Below are positions 1-8,714 of a stretch of DNA of 64,000 bases, in pieces (position 1 is the first letter of the stretch; each line of letters begins with the position of its first letter). The position numbers were made by a program, and so were the translations under genes. The notes below the pieces were generated by a model, which did not search any database, was not told the origin of the DNA, and worked only from the letters and a program-made list of their open reading frames with translations. Origin of the DNA: Medakamo hakoo (Eukaryota > Chlorophyta > Trebouxiophyceae > Coccomyxaceae); the NCBI GenBank assembly GCA_026636295.1, contig CP089464.1:186001-250000 (forward strand), in the 5' to 3' direction.

Positions 1-703
1 CGAGGGAGAACAGGGGGCCGGACGGCAGGACGTACGTGCCGGGGGGCTGGCCACGCCTGGCCCGGCGCAGGACGCCGTCGGCCGCGTAGTTGAGCGCGGC
101 GCCGACCGCCCAGGCCGCCATGCCGGCCCGAAACGCGGCCGGCGACGCGGACGGCGCCAGGGGGCCGGCGCCCCCGCCGCCGCACCACACCAGCCAGGCG
201 CCTTGCATGAGGCCATTGTACAGGCAAAACGCAAAGGCCAGGGTCGCGATGCCGACGGGCGTGGGCCGGCCGCCCGCAATGCGCCAGGGGTAGATCAGCG
301 ACCGGTGGGCGTAATGGGTCAGGAACGACGCCAGGAGGGCGGTCCGCCGGGGGCCGAGGGCGGCCGGCAGGCGCGCCCACCCTCCGACCCTGCGCGCCGC
401 CCGCGCCGCCATGGCCGCCGGCACCGCGAAGGCCGGCAGCTCCTGGACGCACCAGGCCCACCGGGCGTCCAGGCCGGGGCCGTACCGGGCCGCGGCCGGG
501 TTGGACGGCTCGTTGTGGCGGCCGTACGGCGCGGGCGGGCCGGACAGCAGGGCGACAGCCGTCGCGACGGCCGCGGCCAGCATGGTCCACGCGGCGGCGA
601 GGATGGCGGGCTGGAGGCCGGGCGGGCAGGCCAGGGCCGGTGGGGGTGGGGGCCGAGCAAACAGGCCGGCCAGGCGGACGAGGGCGGCCGTCGTTGGGGC
701 CAT
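1..703 (-). CDS. Steroid 5-alpha-reductase/DET2-like membrane protein (3' end outside window)
   Basis: Reading leftwards from an ATG at 703 the frame stays open to the window edge, giving 234 residues. The protein carries the signature order of the SRD5A1/DET2 family: a hydrophobic N-terminal segment, APYGRHNE, an ARWAWCVQELPAF block, HYAHRSLIYPWRI, an AFCLYNGLMQ-like stretch and LNYAADGVLRRAR followed by YVLPSGPLFSL. Family members are ER polytopic membrane enzymes that reduce the delta-4,5 bond of 3-oxo-steroids with NADPH; in plants DET2 acts in brassinosteroid synthesis. The C-terminal catalytic and NADPH-binding part lies beyond base 1. The substrate in an alga is unknown and could be another sterol or polyprenoid. 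No intron is needed in the visible part. Confidence 0.85.
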   Translation of the reverse strand, partial: MAPTTAALVRLAGLFARPPPPPALACPPGLQPAILAAAWTMLAAAVATAVALLSGPPAPYGRHNEPSNPAAARYGPGLDARWAWCVQELPAFAVPAAMAARAARRVGGWARLPAALGPRRTALLASFLTHYAHRSLIYPWRIAGGRPTPVGIATLAFAFCLYNGLMQGAWLVWCGGGGAGPLAPSASPAAFRAGMAAWAVGAALNYAADGVLRRARRGQPPGTYVLPSGPLFSL

Positions 704-1078
704 GGGGCTGCCAGGTCTTCTTTTTTTGTAAGCCCTCCAGCCAGGCGGCGACCGTGTGTGTGGGCGACTAGCCGGCACCGGGCGGCGGGCGAGAGTGTGT
801 GTGTTTGCGGACGGGCGGCGGGCGGGCGGAGAGGTGTGCGGAGGTGGCGCCGTGGCCAGGTCGGGCGCCCCGAACGAATGCTTTTTTTCGGAGCGCGGGC
901 GCGCCCTAAGAAATGGATCCGCCTGTCTCGATGCCTCACGCGAACAATGGCGCACGACCTGAAGGTGCTGGCACGGTGGATGAAAGGCCGTTGAAGGGGC
1001 TGGAACGTCCGACAAAAAAGGCGCGCGGGGCCTGTGGGAAAGCGACAATGAAGTGAGCTGCGCTGCGCTCACTGTCTC
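704..1078. other. Intergenic region upstream of the 5-alpha-reductase gene
   Basis: This spacer holds the presumed promoter of the leftward reductase gene and the 3' flank of the leftward kinesin gene. It has T- and A-homopolymer runs (near 719, 881 and 1013) and GTGTGTGT stretches. I see no coding signal that resembles a known protein; open frames here are GC-driven. Confidence 0.5.
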
Positions 1079-3376
1079 TCACAGCACCGGCGAAAAGCCC
1101 GCCTCTGCCTCCTCCAGCCCCAACCGCCCCAGCTTCCCACCCAGCGGCGTCGGACTGCCCTGGCCCGCCCCATTCTCCAAAGCACCAAAGACAAGGCGGC
1201 CCGGTGGCGGCGGGCTGTCCGGCGGCAGCGGGTGCGAGCGCGGCCGCGCCGACGCGGGCGTCGCGCACGTCGAGGAGGTCGACGCCGACCGGGCGGCCGT
1301 GCGGGCAGCGATCGCCGCAGCCCGCGCCGCCGCGGCGTCGGCTTGTTCAGCGCACCAGGCCGCGGCCGGCGATGGGGATGGGCGTGGGGCGGGCGGGCGG
1401 GCACCGGAGGGCGGGCGGGCCGGCGGGGAGGGCGGGCGGGCGGCCGCCGCCGCGACCGCGTCCAGCGCCGCCTCTACCAGGGAGACGAGCGTGGCCGGTC
1501 CCGCGCCCTCCAGCGCGCGCCGGCGCTGCGCGGCCGCGGCCGCCGCCGCCGCCCGGGCCGACGCCGCAGCCTTGTCCGCTCTCGTGAACTCCGCCTCCGC
1601 CGCTTCCAGGGACGAGACGGCGGCCTCCACGGACTCGGGCAGCGCGGCGTCGAGCGCCGCCTCGGCCGCCTCGAGCGCGTGGCGCGCACTCGCCGCCGCG
1701 GCGGCCAGCTCCGCCACCGCCGCGGCCGGCGCGGCGGCGGCTTCGACCCAGGCCGCAGCACTGGATGCAGGCGGCAGGGCGGCCGCCTCCCACCCGCCCT
1801 CCGCGCGGTCGGCGAGGGCGGCCAGGCGGGCGGCACCCTGCACCGCCGCGGCCGCCGCCCGCGCCCGCTGCGCCTCGCGCCGGCTCGCGGCGACGGCGGC
1901 ACGGGCGCTTTCGCGAGCAGTCGCCGCCGCCAGGGCCGCTTCCAACTCGCCGATGCGGGCGCGCAGCGCAGGAGACGGCGTGCCCGGGTCTGCTGCTGGG
2001 CTCGGAGGCGGCGGCGGCGCCACCACCGCCGCCGCGGCTGCCGCGTTCTTTTCCTCCAGTGCCGCGCGCAGGGCGGCCGCGTCCGCGCGCGCGGCCGCCA
2101 GGGCCGCCCTCAGCCGCGCCACTTCCGCCGGGCTGGCGTCGCTCCCAACACCGCCGACCTGGACGGCGGGCGCGTTGCGGATGGTGCGCGCGCGCGCGGC
2201 CCACCGCAGCGTGGCCCGCGTCTCGGCCGCGTCGCCCGGCGCCGGCGAGACGCACGCCACCATCAGGGCGCGCGCGCTCCCGCCCAGCGCGTCGGAGAGC
2301 AGGCGCGTCAGCTTGGACGCCCGGTACGGGATGTGCGCGTGCGGCGGCGGCGGCGGCGGCGGGCCACCCCCACCTCCACCACCAGACGGCGGGTCCCCGC
2401 CGCCGCCGGGCGCGTCGGACGGGCGGCGGTGTCCACTCTGCTGCTGTTGTTGCTGTTGCTGCTGTTGTTGTTGCTGGAGGGCGGTGATGACGTTGCCCAA
2501 CGCCAGCAGGCTGGCGTTGATGTGGGCGGCCTCCCGCAGGCGGGCGCCGCCCGTCAGCGTGCGCTTGGCGCGCTCCGACCCGGCCAGGTCCACCAGGTTG
2601 AGTTTGGCGGGAGGGGGCGGGCAGGAGGCGCCGTCCTGCCGCCCCACGTCCACCGTCAGCGTCACGACCGCGTGCGACCGGGATGACGCCGCGTTGAGGG
2701 CGGTGGCCTGCGTCGCCCGCCGGGCGCCCGCCGCCGCCAGGAGGGCGGCCAGCTCGGCCGCAGTCGCGACGGGCGCTTCCACGGCCCCTGCCAGGCACAC
2801 CCCGCCCCGCCCGCCGCGGATGGTGACGGCCGGAGACGAGGACGACGGCCCCGCCGCCGCCGCACCCGCCGCCGCCGCGGGCAAGAGCAAGTCGCGCACG
2901 TCGTCGTTGTGGATATCGACGAACGACGCGCGCACGGACACGGGCGCCGGGTGGTCGGCCGCGTGCCGAAACACGTCGGCGACCGCGCGGGGGATGAGGC
3001 CCTCCCCGCCGCCGCCGCCGGCGTCCCAGGCCGTGCCCATGGTGTGCGTCTTTCCCGCTCCCGTGGCTCCGTACGCAAACACCGTGGCATTGACGCCGCC
3101 GAAGAGGCCGGCGACCAAGGGCGCGACGTGCGTCGAGTAGAGGGCCGGGCGCGGGTCGGGGCCGTCCGCCGAGCTCTCGTACGCGGCGTCCACGCTGAAG
3201 GCTTGCCCGCCCGCCTGGACGCCGGCGTTTTCAGGGAGGAGCGTGACGGCCGGCGGACCATCGCCCTCATGGGGCAGGAGCGGGCGGACGTGGACGGCGA
3301 CGGCCACGTTCTGGGTGGTCGGCAGGGCGGCGGGCGGCGTGGCCGGCGAAGTGGACGAAGCTGCAGTTTCGTCCAT
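1079..3376 (-). CDS. Kinesin motor protein, kinesin-4 (KIF4/FRA1)-like, with polyQ loop
   Basis: Single-exon gene of 765 residues starting at the ATG at 3376. The N-terminal motor has a P-loop GATGAGKT (about residues 103-110), switch I NAASSRSH, switch II DLAGSER, and a HIPYRASKLTRLL helix followed by a neck-proximal RARTIRNAPAV, the form typical of kinesin-4 family motors. Residues after about 390 are Ala/Arg/Glu-rich and look coiled-coil; there is no recognisable C-terminal cargo domain. Kinesin-4 motors act on chromosome arms, the spindle midzone or cortical microtubules. A 13-Gln run and a Gly/Pro stretch (about residues 301-348) sit in the loop before the HIPYR helix, the L12 position that contacts microtubules. 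It is divergent to the SET/MYND gene with a 379-bp shared upstream region. Confidence 0.9.
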   Translation of the reverse strand: MDETAASSTSPATPPAALPTTQNVAVAVHVRPLLPHEGDGPPAVTLLPENAGVQAGGQAFSVDAAYESSADGPDPRPALYSTHVAPLVAGLFGGVNATVFAYGATGAGKTHTMGTAWDAGGGGGEGLIPRAVADVFRHAADHPAPVSVRASFVDIHNDDVRDLLLPAAAAGAAAAGPSSSSPAVTIRGGRGGVCLAGAVEAPVATAAELAALLAAAGARRATQATALNAASSRSHAVVTLTVDVGRQDGASCPPPPAKLNLVDLAGSERAKRTLTGGARLREAAHINASLLALGNVITALQQQQQQQQQQQQQSGHRRPSDAPGGGGDPPSGGGGGGGPPPPPPPHAHIPYRASKLTRLLSDALGGSARALMVACVSPAPGDAAETRATLRWAARARTIRNAPAVQVGGVGSDASPAEVARLRAALAAARADAAALRAALEEKNAAAAAAVVAPPPPPSPAADPGTPSPALRARIGELEAALAAATARESARAAVAASRREAQRARAAAAAVQGAARLAALADRAEGGWEAAALPPASSAAAWVEAAAAPAAAVAELAAAAASARHALEAAEAALDAALPESVEAAVSSLEAAEAEFTRADKAAASARAAAAAAAAQRRRALEGAGPATLVSLVEAALDAVAAAAARPPSPPARPPSGARPPAPRPSPSPAAAWCAEQADAAAARAAAIAARTAARSASTSSTCATPASARPRSHPLPPDSPPPPGRLVFGALENGAGQGSPTPLGGKLGRLGLEEAEAGFSPVL
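2438..2476 (-). repeat. CAG/CAA polyglutamine codon run inside the kinesin motor
   Basis: Thirteen consecutive Gln codons, a mixture of CAG and CAA, interrupt the motor domain between the NVITAL and HIPYR motifs. The mixed codons suggest the run is maintained at protein level rather than being a fresh pure-CAG expansion. Confidence 0.95.
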
Positions 3377-3755
3377 GGTCGCGCGCGCGCGGCGTGTTTT
3401 TTTTTCGCCCGCGCGACCGGCCCGTCAAGGAGCGCCTGTTCAGGGCCTGTTTCAATGGCTGAGCTGTGCAGCTGACGTCCTGTCTACCGTCCGGGACGAG
3501 GGACTGCGTCCTGGTGATGACGTCCGCCCGGCGTTCGGCCTCGCGCGTGTGCGCGCGCGCGCTTCGTTCTTATGGGAGAGTGCGGCCGGACCTCCCCCTT
3601 CGCCCCACACTATCCAATTGGAAAACAAAAGGCCGCCGCACAGCCCCACGGCCGCGTGCCCTCGGCCAGCTCCAATCTCTCATCACGCGCGGAGGCACTC
3701 GTCTCCTCACGGACCCGAGCTGATTGCGGGAAACTCGCCGTCCACCGTGCGAGCA
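3377..3755. promoter_or_regulatory. Divergent promoter region, kinesin / SET-MYND gene
   Basis: Head-to-head start codons at 3376 (leftward) and 3756 (rightward) frame this spacer. It has a CCAAT-containing stretch around 3611-3618 (ATCCAATTGGA, partly palindromic) about 140 bp upstream of the rightward ATG. No TATA box is evident. A bidirectional promoter is inferred from layout only. Confidence 0.45.
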
Positions 3756-5645
3756 ATGACCCCACCACAACCGCCGCCGGCCGCCGCCACGGCCGGCGCC
3801 GAACCCACCGCGCCGCCCCCCGCACCCACGGCGGCTGCCGACAAGAAAAAAAAGAAGAAAAAGGCGCCCTTGCCGCCCCTCCCCACCGTCGTGGCCGCCT
3901 CCTCGTCCGGCGCCCTGCCCTGGACTTTACACCACACCGCCCGCCTGGGCCGCCACGCCGTCGCGGCCCGGCCCATCAAGGCGGGAGAGGTGCTGCTGGT
4001 CGAGCGCGCGGTCGCGGCCGTGCCCCGGGCCCGGCACGCGGGCGAGGCCTGCCGCGCGTGCACCGCGCCCCTGGGTAGTGGTAAAGTGGCCGCGCCGAGT
4101 GAGCCGGGGTTCTTTTACTGTTCGACCGCGTGCGAGAAAGCGCACGCGCCGGTCGCGGCCGCGGCCGCGCCCGGCCGCGCGGCCTTGTCCGCCCTCGCCG
4201 CCCAGCACGGCCACGCCCACTCCCACGGCGGCGGCTGCTGTTCTGGGGACAACGGCGGCAAGCTGGACGTGGAATCGTTGGGCGACCTGCTGGCCATGGT
4301 CGTGGAGCTGGACGCCGTGCGCCGGGTGGCGGGCGGCGACGGCGGCGGCGGCGGTGGTGGCGGCGGCGGCGGGCACGCGCCGCCCACGGCCGCCGACCCC
4401 GGCCCAGCCGCGGCGTCTCCGCCGGACGTCGCGGCCGCCCATCCCCTCTCCTGCGGCCCGGCCGACGTGTCTCTCCTGGCCCACACTTGGGACCGCCACC
4501 CGCCCGCCTGGCGGGCGCAAGTCACGGCCGCGGCGGAGGGCCTGGCACACGCGCTGGCTGGCGTGGCGGCCGCGCCCGCCCCCGCCGACCTCGCGTCCCT
4601 GGCGTCCCGCGTCGTGTCCAACGCGCACGGCACGGGCGCCGGCAACCCCAGCAACGTGGACCTGGGCTTTGGCCTCTTCCCGGCCACGGCCATGATCAAC
4701 CACTCCTGCGCGCCGACGGCCGTCTTTGTGGGCGTCCCCGGCGGACGCGGCGGCGGGCCAAAGGGCGCGGCGGCCGCGCCCGCCGCCGGGGCCGCCACCA
4801 TGACCGTCCGGGCCATCGCCGACATGAAGGCCGGCGACCACATCACGGTGTCGTACATCAACCTGTACGAGCCGCGCACCGTCCGGGCGCGCGAGCTGGC
4901 GGAGGCCAAGCACTTTGCGTGCGGCTGCCCGCGGTGCGCGGCGCCGCCCGCCGCCGCGCGCGACCGCCACCTCCAAGCCGTCGCGTGCCGGGCGTGCAAA
5001 GGCGGCTGGGTCTTGCCGACGACGGAGGGCGTCAAGGTGCCTGAAGGCGGCGGGTCTGCCCCGCACGTGCACGGCGACGCCTGCGCGTCCGGCGGGTGCG
5101 GCGGCGCGCAGACGGCGTGGGTGTGCGAAAGCTGCGGCGCGGTCGCGCCGCAAGACGGCGGCCCGGCCGACCCCGTCGCCGCGACCCGGGCCGCCGCGTC
5201 CACACTGCAAGCCGCTTTCCACGCCCTGCACGGCCCCGGCCGGTTTGCGGCCGCCCGGCCGCTGTTTGAGCGCGTCGTGTCCATGGCCCCCAAGACCCTC
5301 CACCCGCACCACCTGTGCGTATTTGACGCCCTCCTCCCGCTTGCCAACTGCGCGGGGAAAGCAGGCGACGCGGACGCGGGCGCCAAGGCCGTGGGAGACC
5401 TGGTCGCGGCCATGGACGCCCTGGTCGGCCTGCCCACGCCCGAGGTGGGCAACCTGCTCCACCTGCAAGCCGAGTTTTTGGCGGGGAAGGCGGACGCGGG
5501 CGGCGGCGCGCCGGCCGCGGTCGCGCTGCGGCGCAAGGCGGCCGCGGCCGTGGCCAAGCGCGCGGTGGAGGTGCGGGCGCTGACACTGGGCAGCGACCAC
5601 GCCGCGACCGCGGAATCGGAGGCGCTGGTGGCGCGGTTGAAGTGA
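3756..5645 (+). CDS. SMYD-type SET and MYND domain protein
   Basis: Single-exon gene of 629 residues; I chose the ATG at 3756 because the protein before it in the same frame is not conserved-looking. Order of parts: a Pro/Ala-rich and Lys-rich leader, the first SET lobe (ARLGRHAVAARPIKAGE), a MYND-like zinc finger (CRAC...FFYCSTACEKAH), a His/Gly-rich insertion, the SET core with FGLFPATAMINHSCAPTA (NHSC near residue 315) and DHITVSYINLYEPR, the post-SET Cys cluster (FACGCPRCA) and a helical C-terminal region. SMYD proteins methylate lysines on histones or other proteins. The NHSC and YIN motifs are intact, so activity is plausible; the substrate is unknown. Gly and His runs make it longer than animal SMYDs. 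Confidence 0.85.
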   Translation: MTPPQPPPAAATAGAEPTAPPPAPTAAADKKKKKKKAPLPPLPTVVAASSSGALPWTLHHTARLGRHAVAARPIKAGEVLLVERAVAAVPRARHAGEACRACTAPLGSGKVAAPSEPGFFYCSTACEKAHAPVAAAAAPGRAALSALAAQHGHAHSHGGGCCSGDNGGKLDVESLGDLLAMVVELDAVRRVAGGDGGGGGGGGGGGHAPPTAADPGPAAASPPDVAAAHPLSCGPADVSLLAHTWDRHPPAWRAQVTAAAEGLAHALAGVAAAPAPADLASLASRVVSNAHGTGAGNPSNVDLGFGLFPATAMINHSCAPTAVFVGVPGGRGGGPKGAAAAPAAGAATMTVRAIADMKAGDHITVSYINLYEPRTVRARELAEAKHFACGCPRCAAPPAAARDRHLQAVACRACKGGWVLPTTEGVKVPEGGGSAPHVHGDACASGGCGGAQTAWVCESCGAVAPQDGGPADPVAATRAAASTLQAAFHALHGPGRFAAARPLFERVVSMAPKTLHPHHLCVFDALLPLANCAGKAGDADAGAKAVGDLVAAMDALVGLPTPEVGNLLHLQAEFLAGKADAGGGAPAAVALRRKAAAAVAKRAVEVRALTLGSDHAATAESEALVARLK

Positions 5646-5852
5646 GGTGGAGCATGCGGGCGGATGAAGTGTGTGTGTGCGTGTGTGTTAACAGGAAAGC
5701 CGCAGAGGGTGGGGGTGGGATGGGGATGGAAAAAAAAAACGTGTGCCGAGCAACAGGAAAAAAAACGCCCGACCAGCCCCAGCCCACTCCGCCCCACCCA
5801 ACCGTCTTCAAAAACACGCGCATACACCAGGCGACACCCCCCTGCCACGTCA

Positions 5853-6069
5853 TCACCCCGTCCGCGGCCGTTTGGGCACGTACAGGTCCGTGTACCGTTC
5901 CGCCGCTTTCAGCATCACCTTTTTGGCGTGGGACGCGTCCTTGAACGGGTCGTCGCCCTCCATCTCAAACGTCTTGGCTTCCTCCAGGGTGTAGTCCGCG
6001 AAGAAGCGCTGGATTTCCGCCAGGCGGTGCGGCGGCAGCTGCTTGATGGAGGAGATGTGCTGCACCTCC

Positions 6070-6105
<36 letters not shown>

Positions 6106-6978
6106 GTCTTCCCCGTCTTGGCGTCGACCAGGTGGATCATGCCAATGGGCTTGGCCTGGTGGGAGTGTTGGGGGGTGGCGGGGTGGTGGCGGCGCGGGCG
6201 TGAGAGAAAAAAAAGGGGGTGGATGGAGCGCGGCGCGGCGGTGGTCGTTCGGCTGCGAGGGCACCGCGCGCGGACACACAACCCAAACAAAAAACAACAC
6301 TGGCAACGCACCCGCAGGCACGAAAACGGAACCACCGGCTCCTGCATGAGCACCAGGACGTCCAGGGCCTGTTCGTCATCGTCCAGCGTGCGCGGCAGGA
6401 AGCCGTAGTTGGCGGGGTACACCGTCGCGCCCGTCAGGCAGTGGTCCAGGGTCAGGGCGCCGCTCGCGTCGTCGAGCTTGTACTTCAGGGAGGAGCCGCG
6501 CGGCGTCTCAATGATGGCGCGGAAGACTGTGTCGTGTGGGTGGGTGGGTGAGTGGGGCGAGGAGCGGCGAGGTGGGCGGGTGTGTGTGTGTGTGAGAGAG
6601 AGAGAGGTCTCTTGGCCGGGAGGGAGGGGGGCAGGGGCGGCCAGGTTGGTTGGGAGGGAAGGGTCGCGCGCGCCGGCCCCGGGCGCGAGGTGGCGGCGGA
6701 CGTGCGCGCGCGTGCGCCGCCCCAGGCCGCAGCCGTCCGGCCCTTGTTTGATCGCGCGCTCTACACGGCGTGCAGCGCTCGGCTGTCGCGCGCACAATGT
6801 GGCTGGCGGAGGGTCGGCAGGGTGCCAGCGGCCGTCGCGCCTCGGCCCCGCAAGGGCGTCGGGCACCCCCGCCCCGCCGCCGGCCAGAGAAAATCGGGCA
6901 CGCACTCTCAGGAAATTCTTCGCCCGGGTCGCCGTCATGCCAGGGGTGGGCCGAGTACTCGCCGGCGCCTTCCGCCAT
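5853..6978 (-). CDS. Soluble inorganic pyrophosphatase (family I)
   Basis: Three exons on the minus strand: 6906-6978, 6312-6526 and 5853-6155, giving 196 residues. The spliced protein reads HPWHDGDPG, then FRAIIETPRGSSLKYKLD, VYPANYGFLPRTLDDDEQALDVLV and DDKIIAVHADDPE, which are the metal- and pyrophosphate-binding motifs of family I pyrophosphatases (including the paired Asp residues of the DDDEQALDVLV block). The enzyme hydrolyses PPi to two phosphates and pulls biosynthetic reactions forward. Exon borders are supported by exact continuity of the motif across each GT-AG pair. The short N-terminus before HPWHD argues for a cytosolic rather than plastid form. It is divergent, 155 bp from the next gene. 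Confidence 0.9.
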
Positions 6979-7133
6979 GGTCTGTTTTGGATGAGAGGAG
7001 GTGGGCGGGGAACCGCAGGCCCAATCCGGCGCGGCCGCTGTTTTTTTTCTTCCTTCGGCACGGCGCGAGCACAGTTAGGCCGTGTAGAAGAGGGGGTCCC
7101 CGACCGCGGGCGAGCAGCTCACTCGTCCAAACG

Positions 7134-8325
7134 ATGCATGCCGCGCCTCGCGTCTTTGTCGACGTCCTGGCCCTGGCCGCCCGGCCGGACGTGGCGTGGA
7201 CACAGGACGCCCTGGCCCCCGCGTTCGCCTGGGCGGCGGCTGCCGAAGCCGAGGGCGGCCTGGGCGCCGAGGTGAGTGGGGGGCGCGCGGGCCGTCTGTT
7301 TTTTCGACCGCGCTTTGCGTTTCGTGCGCTCAACCACCTCCTGCTGCCGCCCCTCTCTCAACAACACACAGGCCGCCGCCGCCCTGCCGCCCGGCCTGGC
7401 CCTGGCCCCCTCTGCATCCCCCACCGACGCCTTGGCGGACGCCCTGGTCGGCCGCCTAGGCGCGCCTCCCTTGGACGGCCCTCCGCCGGCGAGCGAACAC
7501 AGCGCGGCGTGGGCACGGGCGCGCGCCCGCCTGGCGGCCGCGCGGTCCGACGCCCGGGCGGCCGCGAGCGCAGCGGCGTCTGCGGGCGTGGCAGCTGGTG
7601 CCACACCGCCCGACGCAGGGCGGCAGTCCGCGGTGGAAGAGCTCCTGCGCCGCGCACACGGCGCCGCCGACTGTGGCCGCACCACTCCCGCGGCCGTCGC
7701 CTGCACGGCCGCCTCGCCGCCCGCGGCCGCCGCCGCCGCGGCCGACGCGCTGGCCTACCTGACGTCACGCCCAGCCTTGCGCCGGGCGGCCGCCGCGTCT
7801 GCCCTGCGCGACGCCCGGGCCCTGCCGGCGTGGCCGCCCCTCCTCACGGCTGGTGACGGGCGCGGCGCGTGCGAGGAGGGCGCCGCGCCGGCCGCGCCCG
7901 CCTCGGGCGGCGACGACGACGGCGGCCTGTGGCCCCTGGAAGCCCGGTGCCTGGCGGCCGTGGAGCCGGCGTGGGGCTGGGAGGTCGGGGTGGCGGCGGG
8001 GAGGGCGGGCGGCGGCGGCGGCCCGCCCGTGCTGGCCCGCCCGCCCACGCCGGCCGCCGCGTCCCTGCCCGCCGACCCGGGCGACGCGGCCGTCCTGGCG
8101 CTGCCGCCCGCCCTGGTGGCGGCCGCCGCCCGGGCGGCGGCCGCCACCGCACCGCCCTCCTCACCCCCGCACGCCTTCCTGGGCGCGGTCGTGGCGGCCG
8201 CGGTGGGCGGCGTGGCGGGCGGCGGGCCGGCCGCAGCGCCGGCGGCGGTGCTGCTGGTGCACTTGGCCGCGGGCGGTGGGCCCGTCGGCGCGGCGGTGCG
8301 CCGGGCGGTGCGCTCGGTGCAGTAG
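7134..8325 (+). CDS. Unknown Ala/Pro-rich protein
   Basis: Two exons, 7134-7271 and 7372-8325, joined at a phase-0 GTGAGT/ACACACAG intron give 363 residues. The start MHAAPRVFVDVLALAARPD is the first ATG after the divergent pyrophosphatase promoter. The protein is dominated by Ala, Pro, Gly and Arg with hydrophobic helical stretches; it has no cysteine or histidine cluster, no clear signal peptide and no motif I recognise. The codon pattern and the clean intron suggest a real gene rather than a GC artefact. I assign no function. It is convergent with the MBD4-like gene. Confidence 0.6.
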
Positions 8326-8714
8326 AGAGCTCAGTAGAGGCGGGGGTAGAGGCGGTGCTGTGGAACACAACGCAAAAAAAAACGAAACGAACTATGAAAC
8401 ACGCTCACTGCTCTCTTGTCTCTGCGCACCTGCACTCTAAAAAGGGGGGGACGGGGAAAAAATCATCGGAAGAATCGGACGCGGGGAGGAAGAATGAATG
8501 AAGACACACACACCCAATGTTAGTGTGCACGCTCTACGGAAACTGTGGCCGGAACGGCGCAGAGATGAAGGAAGAAAAAGGCAATCGAAAAATAGGCAGG
8601 GGGGGAGGGAAAAAGAGTGGACACAAAGCGAAAGAAAAAAAACCACGCAAGGATGGTGCGTGGAATGGAAATGGAATCGAAATGGAATGGGAAGGGGGAC
8701 CCGCCGTCGCCCTC
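8326..8714. other. Convergent intergenic region with A-rich tract
   Basis: This spacer lies between two converging stop codons and is unusually A-rich for the window (8370-8700), with AAAAAAAA runs and a short TGGAA-type repeat. It probably contains both 3' UTRs and polyadenylation sites. No gene is seen. Confidence 0.5.
8661..8690. repeat. Short imperfect TGGAA tandem repeat
   Basis: Several copies of TGGAA spaced by one to three bases lie in the convergent intergenic region just beyond the stop codon of the MBD4-like gene. It is short and imperfect and is reported as a simple repeat only. Confidence 0.7.

Noticed and set aside
1053-3140. Long plus-strand open frame (695 aa) antisense to the kinesin gene
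   Set aside because: It is a GC-driven shadow: poly-Ala/Ser translation with no family motif, whereas the minus strand carries complete kinesin motifs.
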